Assembly: GCA_026197015.1 (NCBI GenBank)
Contig: JAPHRB010000116.1
Location: 1 to 17,982 of the forward strand
DNA: 17,982 nt
Direction of reading: 5' to 3'
DNA from: Gammaproteobacteria bacterium
GTDB lineage: Bacteria; Pseudomonadota; Gammaproteobacteria; SZUA-229
Part shown: positions 1-7,946 of the stretch, one piece after another
Numbering within the stretch: the stretch's first letter is position 1
Layout: each line of letters starts with the position of its first letter
Notes under the pieces: model-generated
The model's input: the letters and a program-made list of their open reading frames with translations, nothing else
What the model was told of the DNA's origin: nothing
The model's database searches: none
Program-made: the position numbers and the translations under genes

Positions 1-440
1 AAACAGATCATATGTTGTTTATTTCGTCCGGGGCATTTCATGTTGCCAAACCCTCTGATTTAATTCCAGAATTACAGGGTAGACTGCCCATACGAGTAGA
101 ACTAAAGGCATTAACGACGTCAGATTTCAAGCGTATTTTAACTGAGCCAGATGCCTCATTAACAGAGCAATATAAAGCCCTGTTAGCAACTGAGGGTTAT
201 GAGCTGACATTTACTGAGTCAGGTATTGAGCAAATTGCTCAGGTTGCCCATGATGTAAATGAACGTACAGAAAATATTGGTGCTCGACGCCTGCATACAG
301 TGATGGAGCGACTCCTGGAAGAAGTTTCATTTGAAGCGTCAGATAGTCCTGATAAATCATTATCGGTAGATGCCAGTTTTGTAGATAAAAACCTCGGCGA
401 GCTGGTTCAGGATGAAGATCTGAGTCGATATATTTTATAA
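1..440 (+). CDS. hslU: HslU, ATPase subunit of the HslVU protease (3' part only)
   Basis: This is the C-terminal part of the AAA+ unfoldase that feeds substrates into the HslV peptidase chamber in the cytoplasm. The frame is open from base 3 and reads T-D-H before the first visible Met, so the gene begins left of the window and that Met is internal. Visible family landmarks are SGAFHVAKPSDLIPELQGR, which contains the conserved DLIPELQGR segment, then the sensor-2 stretch ENIGARRLHTVMERLLEE, and the C-terminal tail ending DLSRYIL, whose last residues dock into HslV in this family. The gene ends in TAA and is followed by a strong hairpin with a T tract. hslV would be expected just upstream, outside the window. 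Identification is by recognised motifs and is very secure. Confidence 0.97.
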   Translation, partial: TDHMLFISSGAFHVAKPSDLIPELQGRLPIRVELKALTTSDFKRILTEPDASLTEQYKALLATEGYELTFTESGIEQIAQVAHDVNERTENIGARRLHTVMERLLEEVSFEASDSPDKSLSVDASFVDKNLGELVQDEDLSRYIL

Positions 441-454
441 ATCCAGAACAACCT

Positions 455-507
455 GGTCCTTAGGGAGGGGGAAGCTTGTTACCCCCCCATTAAGGCCTAT
501 AATTTTT
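455..507 (+). terminator. Likely rho-independent terminator of hslU
   Basis: A GC-rich imperfect hairpin begins 14 bases after the hslU stop. The left arm (455-471, ending in a run of G) pairs with the right arm (482-497, starting with seven C and ending AAGGCC), with a loop of about 10 bases and small bulges. A T run at 503-507 follows after a short gap. The gap and bulges make it imperfect, but the position between hslU and the next gene fits a terminator. Confidence 0.6.
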
Positions 508-571
508 CTAGTAATTTCATGTAAAATACAGCTTAATCCCCCCAGGATACAAATTCATTCGGAGAATTAAC

Positions 572-937
572 ATGGCAGATCCAAGGCCAACAAATATCAA
601 CCTGCACCAGAAATCTCATGTTCTTGAAATTGATTTTGATGATGGTAGTCAATTTAAATATAGCACTGAGTTTTTACGTGTTCATTCACCATCTGCAGAA
701 GTGCGTGGTCATGGGCCGGGTGAAGAAACTTTACAGATTGGTAAATCAGATGTAAACATCAAAGCGATAGAGCCAGTTGGTGTATATGCTGTTAAACTGG
801 TTTTTGATGATAACCATGATAGTGGTTTGTATACCTGGTCATATTTATATGAGCTTGGAGCAAATTACGATGCGAAATGGCAAAATTATCTACAGAGATT
901 AAAAACAGCGGGCCACAAGCACGCAGAATTAAATTAA
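572..937 (+). CDS. DUF971 (GBBH-like N-terminal domain) protein
   Basis: This 121-residue protein matches the DUF971 family, a small domain also found at the N terminus of gamma-butyrobetaine hydroxylase. Family-like features are the N-terminal strand pattern (LEIDFDDGSQFKYSTEFLR), the central HSPSAEVRGHGPG segment, the GVYAVKLVFDDNHDSGLYTW core and the final YLYELGANYDAKWQNYL helix. GGAGAA lies eight bases before the ATG, supporting the start. The gene stops 17 bases before the preferred ubiE start, so the two are probably co-transcribed. Its biochemical role is not established. The recurring place beside hslU and ubiE in gammaproteobacteria and its fold suggest a metal- or cofactor-related accessory, but that is inference. 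Confidence 0.88.
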   Translation: MADPRPTNINLHQKSHVLEIDFDDGSQFKYSTEFLRVHSPSAEVRGHGPGEETLQIGKSDVNIKAIEPVGVYAVKLVFDDNHDSGLYTWSYLYELGANYDAKWQNYLQRLKTAGHKHAELN

Positions 938-954
938 GTATAAAGAGGCATTAC

Positions 955-1701
955 ATGAGTGAAGATAAAACCCATTTCGGCTATCAGCAAGTGCCTATTG
1001 GTGAAAAAGCTAAACGTGTAGCCGACGTTTTTCACTCTGTTGCAGACAATTACGACATCATGAACGATGTTATGTCTTTTGGCGTGCATCGCTTATGGAA
1101 GCGGTTTACCTTAAGTCAGACTGGCCTTAAGTCAGGACAAAAAGTTCTGGATCTGGCTGGCGGCACGGGTGATCTGGCAATGAAAATGGCAACCATGGTC
1201 GGTGCATCTGGACAGGTTGTATTATCTGATATCAATGGTTCAATGTTACGCCGCGGCCGTGAACGTTTAATAGATAACGGAATTGCCGGTAATGTCGAGT
1301 ATGTTCAGGCAAATGCAGAGTGTTTACCTTTTGCAGACAATACATTTGACTGCATTACTATTGCTTTTGGTTTGCGTAATGTAACGGATAAAGATAAAGC
1401 ACTACGCTCTATGTTACGAATATTAAAGCCAGGTGGTCGCTTACTTGTACTTGAATTTTCTAAACCAGTTGCACCAGGCTTAGCGCCCATTTACGACACA
1501 TATTCATTTAAATTATTACCATTAATGGGTAAGTACATAGCTAAAGACGAAAAAAGTTACCAGTACCTTGCTGAATCTATACGTATGCATCCAGACCAGG
1601 AAACATTGAAAGGCATGATGCAGGACGCTGGTTACAATGAAGTGAAATATCATAACCTGAGTGGCGGAATAGTAGCGTTGCATAAAGGTTATAAAGTATA
1701 A
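955..1701 (+). CDS. ubiE: UbiE, demethylmenaquinone/2-polyprenyl-6-methoxy-1,4-benzoquinol C-methyltransferase
   Basis: UbiE is an S-adenosylmethionine-dependent methyltransferase that adds the ring C-methyl group in ubiquinone (and menaquinone) synthesis. I place the start at the ATG at 955, giving 248 residues. AAAGAGG lies just before it, and MSEDKTHFGYQQVP is the usual UbiE N terminus. An upstream in-frame ATG at 877 lies inside the DUF971 gene and would add 26 atypical residues. Visible motifs are the UbiE signature YDIMNDVMSFGVHRLWK (33-49), the SAM-binding motif I LDLAGGTGD (about 65-73), the second signature LxxGLRNVTDK-like stretch (FGLRNVTDK) and the C-terminal NLSGGIVALHKGYK. ubiJ starts six bases after its stop, consistent with one ubi operon. 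Confidence 0.97.
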   Translation: MSEDKTHFGYQQVPIGEKAKRVADVFHSVADNYDIMNDVMSFGVHRLWKRFTLSQTGLKSGQKVLDLAGGTGDLAMKMATMVGASGQVVLSDINGSMLRRGRERLIDNGIAGNVEYVQANAECLPFADNTFDCITIAFGLRNVTDKDKALRSMLRILKPGGRLLVLEFSKPVAPGLAPIYDTYSFKLLPLMGKYIAKDEKSYQYLAESIRMHPDQETLKGMMQDAGYNEVKYHNLSGGIVALHKGYKV

Positions 1702-1707
1702 ATAAAA

Positions 1708-2319
1708 ATGGATTTTGATCAGGCGCTTACAGCAAGTTTGGAATCTGCACTAAATCAATATTTATCACTTGATCCCCTCGCGTTATCTCGTTTTTCCTCC
1801 CTTGAAGGCAAAATTGTTGCCATTGAAATAAAAGGCCTAAATAAGACTTTATGTTTATTTCCATCAGTAGATGGATTTATGGTTTTAAGTGATTTTGATG
1901 GTGAGGCTGATACAACCATTTCTGGAACACCGCTAGCACTGGTGAAAATGGGTTTAGCTAAAGACCCAAAAGATGTGTTGTTTAGTGGTGAAATTGTTAT
2001 CACGGGTGATACAGCCGTAGCAAATAAGTTTAATCGTTTATTATCTCAGCTTGATATAGACTGGGAAGAAATGCTGGCTCAAAATATAGGTGATATAGCA
2101 GCTCATAAAATAGGCAACCTGTTTAATAGTGCCAATAATTGGCTTAGTCGAAGTCTTAATTCAGTTGCTTTTGATAGTGCTGAGTATATTCAGGAGGAAG
2201 TTAAATTAAGCCCTTCGAATGCTGAATTACGACAGTTTGTAAATAAAGTTGATGGGCTTCGTGAAGCTACCGATCGTCTTGCTGCAAAAATTCAAATTAT
2301 AAAAAATAAAAATCTATGA
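1708..2319 (+). CDS. ubiJ: UbiJ, ubiquinone biosynthesis accessory factor (SCP2 domain)
   Basis: This 203-residue protein corresponds to UbiJ (formerly YigP). UbiJ is a non-catalytic lipid-binding partner that works with UbiK in the soluble ubiquinone biosynthesis complex. The N-terminal 110 residues resemble an SCP2 sterol-carrier fold, with the strand-turn pattern GKIVAIEIKGLNKTLCLFPSVDGFMVL followed by TTISGTPLALVKMGL and the LFSGEIVITGDTAVANKFNRLL segment typical of UbiJ. The C-terminal third is helical and charged, ending in a predicted coiled coil (ELRQFVNKVDGLREATDRLAAKI). It lies between ubiE and ubiB as in many gammaproteobacteria. Its stop codon overlaps the ubiB start in ATGA (2316-2319), which suggests translational coupling. 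No strong Shine-Dalgarno sequence precedes its own ATG. Confidence 0.93.
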   Translation: MDFDQALTASLESALNQYLSLDPLALSRFSSLEGKIVAIEIKGLNKTLCLFPSVDGFMVLSDFDGEADTTISGTPLALVKMGLAKDPKDVLFSGEIVITGDTAVANKFNRLLSQLDIDWEEMLAQNIGDIAAHKIGNLFNSANNWLSRSLNSVAFDSAEYIQEEVKLSPSNAELRQFVNKVDGLREATDRLAAKIQIIKNKNL

Positions 2320-3977
2320 TAAAACCAGTACAAATTCTTCGCCTCTTACATATTAATTATGTATTAGCACGTCATGGTCTGGATGATATTATATTTGCCA
2401 TCCATTTGTTTCGTCCATTCAGATTTTTGATCTATTTAATGCCATGGAACTGGATAAGCAGAAATCGTGCACCTAGAGGACAGAGAGTCAGAGAAGCATT
2501 AGAAGAGTTAGGGCCAATCTTTATTAAATTTGGTCAAATGTTATCGACTCGAAAAGATTTATTACCTGAAGATGTAGCCGAAGAATTAACTGCACTACAA
2601 GATCGTGTGCCACCGTTCGATGGTGAAAAAGCGCAACAACTAATTGAAAAAGCTTATGGAGTAAGCGTTGATGAATATTTTGATGAGTTTAATGCAAAAC
2701 CATTAGCATCAGCGTCAATTGCACAGGTACATACAGCAAAACTTAAAGACGGCAAAGAGATTGTTATAAAAGTTCTACGACCAAATATCATGCCTGTTAT
2801 TAAGCGTGATATTGCTTTGTTATTTATTATAGCGAAGCTTGCTGAGCGATACTCAAAAGATGCAAGGCGCTTACGTGCAGTTGAAATAGTTGAGGAATAC
2901 GAAAAAACAATACTTGACGAACTTGATTTGATGAGGGAAGCAGCTAACTCAAGTCAACTGCGACGTAATTTTGAAAAGAGCAACCAATTATATATACCTG
3001 AAATATACTGGGATTATACTCGACGTAATGTGATGGCGATGGAACGCATCTATGGTGAGCCAATGGCTAACATAGAGAAAATGAAAGCAGCAGGTGTTAA
3101 TATGAAACGCTTATCTGAACTAGGCGTCGAAATATTTTTCACACAGGTGTTTTCCCATAACTTCTTTCATGCAGATATGCACCCGGGTAATTTATTTGTT
3201 GATATGTCCGATCTTGATAAGCCGCAATATATTGCAGTAGACTTTGGAATTGTCGGTACTTTAAATCCTGAAGACCAGAGGTATCTTGCAGAAAATTTTC
3301 TGGCATTTTTTAAACGTGATTATAATCGTGTGGCGCAACTTCATGTTGACTCTGGTTGGGTGCCAGCAGGCACCCGGGTTGATGAATTTGAATCGGCAAT
3401 TCGAAGTGTTTGCGAGCCTATTTTTGAAAAACCATTAAAAGACATTTCTTTTGGCCAGTTGTTATTGAGGTTGTTTCAAACTGCACGTCGATTTAATATG
3501 GAAGTTCAGCCGCAATTAGTGTTATTACAAAAAACCTTATTAAATATAGAGGGTTTAGGTAGGCAAATTTATCCAGATCTGGATTTATGGAAAACAGCAA
3601 AACCATTTTTAGAAAAATGGATGAATGAGCAGGTAGGAACAAAAGCCCTTATTAAAGGCTTTAAAAAGAATTTGCCTTACATCGCTGAAAAAATGCCAGA
3701 GATGCCAGAGTTGATTTTTACTGCGCTTAAAAAAATGGCCGATGGTGAAAATCATAAACAACAAAATGATGCATTAAAAGAATTGAATAATAAAATAGCG
3801 ACAAATCATAGAAAATTATCTTATGTTTTGCTCGGTCTATGCGGATTAATTATATCAGCGATAATTTTAGGACAGCCTGTAAGTGAGCATCAACAGATCA
3901 TGAATGCACCTGTATTGAGCTGGATTTCAGCTGCAATGGGTTGTGTGTTTGTCTGGATTGGGATTAAAAAACAGTAA
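2316..3977 (+). CDS. ubiB: UbiB, ABC1/ADCK-family atypical kinase-like protein for ubiquinone synthesis
   Basis: UbiB is a membrane-anchored atypical kinase/ATPase needed for ubiquinone biosynthesis. The 553 residues match the usual length. Visible family features are the KxGQ motif KFGQ (71-74), the alanine-rich loop ASASIAQVH (131-139) that replaces the glycine-rich loop of true kinases, a likely nucleotide-binding Lys in IVIKVLRP (about 152), the catalytic-loop motif HADMHPGN (285-292) and the metal-binding DFG (309-311). Two hydrophobic segments near the C terminus, around LSYVLLGLCGLIISAIILG and VLSWISAAMGCVFVWIGI, are the expected membrane anchors. The gene overlaps ubiJ by four bases and is followed after three bases by the next CDS, so all appear to be in one transcript. 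Confidence 0.97.
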   Translation: MIKPVQILRLLHINYVLARHGLDDIIFAIHLFRPFRFLIYLMPWNWISRNRAPRGQRVREALEELGPIFIKFGQMLSTRKDLLPEDVAEELTALQDRVPPFDGEKAQQLIEKAYGVSVDEYFDEFNAKPLASASIAQVHTAKLKDGKEIVIKVLRPNIMPVIKRDIALLFIIAKLAERYSKDARRLRAVEIVEEYEKTILDELDLMREAANSSQLRRNFEKSNQLYIPEIYWDYTRRNVMAMERIYGEPMANIEKMKAAGVNMKRLSELGVEIFFTQVFSHNFFHADMHPGNLFVDMSDLDKPQYIAVDFGIVGTLNPEDQRYLAENFLAFFKRDYNRVAQLHVDSGWVPAGTRVDEFESAIRSVCEPIFEKPLKDISFGQLLLRLFQTARRFNMEVQPQLVLLQKTLLNIEGLGRQIYPDLDLWKTAKPFLEKWMNEQVGTKALIKGFKKNLPYIAEKMPEMPELIFTALKKMADGENHKQQNDALKELNNKIATNHRKLSYVLLGLCGLIISAIILGQPVSEHQQIMNAPVLSWISAAMGCVFVWIGIKKQ

Positions 3978-3980
3978 GCA

Positions 3981-6794
3981 ATGAAAGCAAGTATAAGAAT
4001 TATTCTCTTTATATGTGCTTTTTATACATCAAAATCAGTAGCAATAGATCCTCGTCTTGATTGGCACACAATTGAGTCTGATAACTTCTATATTCATTAT
4101 GCTGAAGGTTATGAGCGTTTAGCGAAAAAAACAGCAAATAGTGCCGAGCAGGCACATAAAAAACTTCAGAATAAAATAAACTGGCAACCCGTTGATAAAA
4201 CACATCTCGTTATAAGCGATGAAACAGATTCGGCTAATGGATATGCAACACCAATACACTTCAATCGAAGTGTGTTATTTATGTCTCCCCCTGACTCGGC
4301 AAATAGCCTGGAAGATTTTAATGACTGGTTGGAAACATTAATAATTCATGAATACACCCATGTTATACATTTAGATAAAGTCAGTGGTGGGGCAGAGTCT
4401 CTAAGAGAAATATTTGGAAGACAGTTTCTGTTTTTTCCAAATCTATATCAACCTGACTGGTTCACTGAGGGTCTGGCAACATATCTGGAAACTGATAATG
4501 AAAAGGGAATAGGCAGGGGTCAAAGCAGTTTATTTAAAATGATGATGCGTAGTGAAGTTGAAAGCGGTATAAAACCTGCTAATCAGGTTAATCTTCCAAT
4601 ACGTAGCTGGCCAATGGGAACAGTGGCTTATTTATATGGAGTGCACTTCTATCAGTTTATAGAAGAGACTTATGGGCAGCAGGCAATAGATAGTTTAATT
4701 GAAAACTATAGTAATAATATAGTACCGTTTATGATTAATACGAATACGGAACAGTTATTTAATAAAGATATAGATGAATTATGGGTGGATTTTTCCGTCT
4801 GGCTTACAAAACGTTATCAGCCAGAAATAGATAAACAAATATCAGCAGGTTTAGTCGAGGGAGAAAAATTAACAGATTCAGGTTATAACACAGGATCAGT
4901 AGATCTGCTTAATGATGAACTATATTATGTAACTAGCGGCGCGTTTGAACATGCAAAATTAATTAAAAAAAATTCAGAAAAAAATGAAGTTATTTCTGAA
5001 TTGCATTCAGGAGCTAAAATTAATGCGCATGAGAAAGGTGTTCTTGTTATACAAAGAGAATTTTGTGATGAGTATAATATAAATAATGATATTTATATTA
5101 TTGAAAATAAAAACAATAGTGTTAAACGTCTAACAACTTGCGGAAGATATAGATCGGCAAGCTGGTCACCTGATGGGCAGTATATTGTTGCAGTGAAGAC
5201 GGACAAGGCTAAAAGTGAATTAAATTTATTAGATAGAAATGGTTTGTTAATAAAAAGTATATGGAAGGGAAACAATACCGATATAGTTTCCCAGCTGAGA
5301 TGGTCACCGTCAGGAGAAAATATTGTTGCTGCAGTTTTTAGAACGGGCCACGGATGGAATATAGAAGAATTTAATTTAAATAGTTTGCAGTGGAAGGCGA
5401 TTACAAATGATCAGTATATTGATATGTATCCATCGTATAGTGAACAGGGGAATGCCATTTTATTTAGTTCTGACCGAACAGGGAGATATCAAATTTTTCG
5501 TTATGTTAAAGAGAGCGAACAGTTTGAGCAGATAACACGAGTTGCCAGTGGTGCATTTGAGCCAGTACAGGCAAATAAACACAAACCATTATATTATGTC
5601 GGATATAATGAAAACGGACGTGATATTTACCAGTTAAATAAAACGGATGTTTTAACAACTATACCAATAGTGCATGCTGATGGTATAGAGATTGATCTCG
5701 CAGCAGATGTTAAAACAGGTCGGGCTAAAAAATACTCTGCACTCTCCAGTTTGTATGCCAGGTGGTGGTTACCATACATTTCATTGAATGAAGATCGTAA
5801 TGAATATGGTATTACCACTTCTGGTAATGATGCATTGGGGATACATAATTATTTTATAAATTTTGCATATGATACGAATAATGAATGGCCTATTGGAAAT
5901 GTTAATTATTCATATGCAAACAGGTTTGCTTTTGGTTATCAAAGAAGCACAGATATTGTAAGGGATATCAGTGGTGATTTTGCATTAGCCAGAAACGTCG
6001 ATGATATCTTCTTTTCTACTGGTTTCAATGATCCGGCTATTGAAAGTACTATTCAGTACAGGTTAGGTTTTGTTGTGAGTGAGTCGACTGATGGCAATCG
6101 TGCAGTTGGTATACCTGAACAAGCTGATACTCAGGATAACGTAGTTGCTGGCGCTGTTATTTTCGATAACACCCAAAATTATATACGTTCAATAAGTCAA
6201 AGCGATGGAAGAAATATTCGCTTATTAGCTGAATCATCAGAGCTGCTTAAAAGTGACTTTAGCGGTGAGATATATAAACTCGACTGGAGGGAATATATAA
6301 ATCTGGGCAAGCAGCATGTACTGGCTTTAAGATTTGTGCAAGGCTGGGGAACGCAACAACCAGAGCCATTTCGTTTGGGTGGTGAAGGGAGTGAGTTTAA
6401 CCTGCAGGATTTTATTGAGCCGATATCTGAATCTTTATTTTCAAAGCGGCGTTACGCACTAAGAGGATACGCAGAAGGTTACTCACAATTGTCCGGGCGT
6501 AGAATGCAGTTGGCTAGTCTTGAGTGGCGTGTCCCCGGCCAGCTTATTGAAAGAGGTTTTATGTCTCCACCGGCAGGGCTTATTCAATGGTCGGCAAGTG
6601 TTTTTGCTGAAATGGGTGATGCCTATGACGGGTCTTCAGTAGATGAGTATTATTCCAGTGCGGGTTTTGAGTTACAGGCTGATGTTAACTTATTTTATGC
6701 TGTTACCACCAGAATGAGATTAGGCATTGCTAGTGGGTTTAATGATGTTATAGGTGAGGAGAGAATTTATTTTGATCTTGGGGCGTCATTTTAA
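3981..6794 (+). CDS. Secreted gluzincin-type metallopeptidase fused to a TolB-like propeller and an outer-membrane barrel
   Basis: This 937-residue protein has at least three parts. Residues 1-21 form a signal peptide with cleavage likely after SVA. Residues about 30-290 carry HEYTH (123-127) and a downstream FTEGLATYLE with Glu163. This is the HExxH plus WxxEG-like arrangement of gluzincin zinc peptidases, so His123, His127 and Glu163 are the likely zinc ligands. Residues about 300-560 hold TolB/PD40-type propeller repeats such as SASWSPDGQYI, LRWSPSGENI and ILFSSDRTGRYQIF. From about 595 onward amphipathic strands dominate. LRGY (827-830) resembles the conserved RGY/F motif of Omp85-type barrels, and the protein ends in a terminal Phe, as outer-membrane barrels do. 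The start is three bases after ubiB. Codon use is notably AT-rich between about 4850 and 6300. Function is unknown; a peptidase held at the outer membrane is my inference. Confidence 0.78.
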   Translation: MKASIRIILFICAFYTSKSVAIDPRLDWHTIESDNFYIHYAEGYERLAKKTANSAEQAHKKLQNKINWQPVDKTHLVISDETDSANGYATPIHFNRSVLFMSPPDSANSLEDFNDWLETLIIHEYTHVIHLDKVSGGAESLREIFGRQFLFFPNLYQPDWFTEGLATYLETDNEKGIGRGQSSLFKMMMRSEVESGIKPANQVNLPIRSWPMGTVAYLYGVHFYQFIEETYGQQAIDSLIENYSNNIVPFMINTNTEQLFNKDIDELWVDFSVWLTKRYQPEIDKQISAGLVEGEKLTDSGYNTGSVDLLNDELYYVTSGAFEHAKLIKKNSEKNEVISELHSGAKINAHEKGVLVIQREFCDEYNINNDIYIIENKNNSVKRLTTCGRYRSASWSPDGQYIVAVKTDKAKSELNLLDRNGLLIKSIWKGNNTDIVSQLRWSPSGENIVAAVFRTGHGWNIEEFNLNSLQWKAITNDQYIDMYPSYSEQGNAILFSSDRTGRYQIFRYVKESEQFEQITRVASGAFEPVQANKHKPLYYVGYNENGRDIYQLNKTDVLTTIPIVHADGIEIDLAADVKTGRAKKYSALSSLYARWWLPYISLNEDRNEYGITTSGNDALGIHNYFINFAYDTNNEWPIGNVNYSYANRFAFGYQRSTDIVRDISGDFALARNVDDIFFSTGFNDPAIESTIQYRLGFVVSESTDGNRAVGIPEQADTQDNVVAGAVIFDNTQNYIRSISQSDGRNIRLLAESSELLKSDFSGEIYKLDWREYINLGKQHVLALRFVQGWGTQQPEPFRLGGEGSEFNLQDFIEPISESLFSKRRYALRGYAEGYSQLSGRRMQLASLEWRVPGQLIERGFMSPPAGLIQWSASVFAEMGDAYDGSSVDEYYSSAGFELQADVNLFYAVTTRMRLGIASGFNDVIGEERIYFDLGASF

Positions 6795-6803
6795 AATTGC
6801 AGT

Positions 6804-7118
6804 CTAATCTTTTTTCATAAACTCTTCATAACGAAGTGTTTCGCTTGATTGAAAAACACTCTCATAATTTTTCATGTTACTCTCAAGCATATGTTGAAAC
6901 TCTGCTGTGAAAAACTCAATCCCCTGTTTTTGTTTACCCTGAAAATCTTCAAGATTACGTGCACTTGAAGCTGCAACATAAGCGCAAAAACGAGATGCTG
7001 CGTACATAAATGCAGTATTCGTTATGTTTTTATCCTGCGTTTCCGCATGTTCGTTAGCGACGTTGATAAAGGAGTCAGCAAGTTTTCGAAGTAGTGCATC
7101 CTGATCTGAGGAAGACAT
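6804..7118 (-). CDS. Small DUF3144-like protein
   Basis: This 104-residue cytoplasmic protein has no signal peptide or membrane segment. The sequence is mostly helical. Segments such as LADSFINVANEHAE, NTAFMYAASRFCAYVAAS and a C-terminal FFTAEFQHMLESNMKNYES resemble the DUF3144 family, whose function is unknown. The gene converges on the barrel-protease gene, with only nine bases between their stops, and lies 60 bases after the TatD-family gene on the same strand, so it may be the last gene of that transcript. No convincing Shine-Dalgarno sequence precedes the ATG. The CDS is likely real from composition and family resemblance. The family name is from memory of its pattern, not a search. Confidence 0.7.
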   Translation of the reverse strand: MSSSDQDALLRKLADSFINVANEHAETQDKNITNTAFMYAASRFCAYVAASSARNLEDFQGKQKQGIEFFTAEFQHMLESNMKNYESVFQSSETLRYEEFMKKD

Positions 7119-7178
7119 AATAATAATCCAGAACTGTTTGGTTTAATGTTAGTTGTAATTAAGTATTCAAGTTAGATA

Positions 7179-7946
7179 TTATACCTCGTTCAGCTTAAAT
7201 AATTCACCTGCGTTTTTTGATGTAATACTGGAAATCGTTTGTCTGCTGGTATTATGTAAAATGGCAATACTTTCGATTACATCTAATATAAATAATGGCT
7301 CATTTCTACCGTTTTTGGCGTTGGCTACAGGCTGATCTGGAGCATCTGTTTCAGCTAAAACTGAATCAAGCGGTAGCTTTTGTAACATTTTACGTAAACG
7401 TGTTGATTTTTCATAGGTGACAGGGCTGCCAAAGCTTAAATAAAAGCCTAGTTTAATTAGCTGTAATGCCTGTTCATAACTGCCAGAATAACTGTGGATC
7501 ATACCGCGTAACCCCGGGCGTTTTTTAATGGCTTTAATGACCGCTTCCGTTGATTTTCGAGCATGAATAACCACAGGCAGATTGAATTCCAGTGCGATAT
7601 CTAATTGTTGTTCAAAATAAAATATCTGTTGATTGATATCCAGATCTTTTAAGAAAAAATCTAATCCACATTCACCTACTGCGACAGGTTTTTGTTTATC
7701 AAGATAATTTTTTAAATTTAAAATATGTTGAGGCTGATGTTTATTAATAAAATAAGGGTGTAAACCGAAACATGGATATAGCCCCGTATATTTATTGCAA
7801 CAGGATATGATCTTATCCCATGTGTCATTTATAACACCGGGAACAATAATTTTTTTTACACCTGCCTGATTTGCACGTTGGATAACCTCAGCGCGGTCAT
7901 CATCAAAAACGTCGAAATCGATATGGCAATGACTATCTATAATCAT
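7179..7946 (-). CDS. TatD-family metal-dependent hydrolase (YjjV-like)
   Basis: TatD-family proteins are TIM-barrel metal-dependent hydrolases, several of which act as 3'-5' exonucleases or deoxyribonucleases. The 255-residue length is normal. All expected metal-site residues are visible: His6 and His8 in DSHCHID, Glu92 in VGECGLDFF, His128 in VVIHARKS, His151 in MIHSYSGS and Asp201 in AETDAPDQP. The GVKKIIVPGV and LSFGSPVTYEKSTRLRKMLQKLP segments resemble the YjjV branch more than TatD itself. Its ATG overlaps the stop of the upstream FIST gene (ATGA, 7946-7943), implying translational coupling. The substrate cannot be told from sequence. Confidence 0.93.
   Translation of the reverse strand: MIIDSHCHIDFDVFDDDRAEVIQRANQAGVKKIIVPGVINDTWDKIISCCNKYTGLYPCFGLHPYFINKHQPQHILNLKNYLDKQKPVAVGECGLDFFLKDLDINQQIFYFEQQLDIALEFNLPVVIHARKSTEAVIKAIKKRPGLRGMIHSYSGSYEQALQLIKLGFYLSFGSPVTYEKSTRLRKMLQKLPLDSVLAETDAPDQPVANAKNGRNEPLFILDVIESIAILHNTSRQTISSITSKNAGELFKLNEV

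Noticed and set aside
877..954. Upstream ATG extending UbiE by 26 residues
   Set aside because: It lies inside the DUF971 gene, lacks a ribosome site, and adds residues not typical of UbiE; the ATG at 955 has AAAGAGG and the canonical N terminus.
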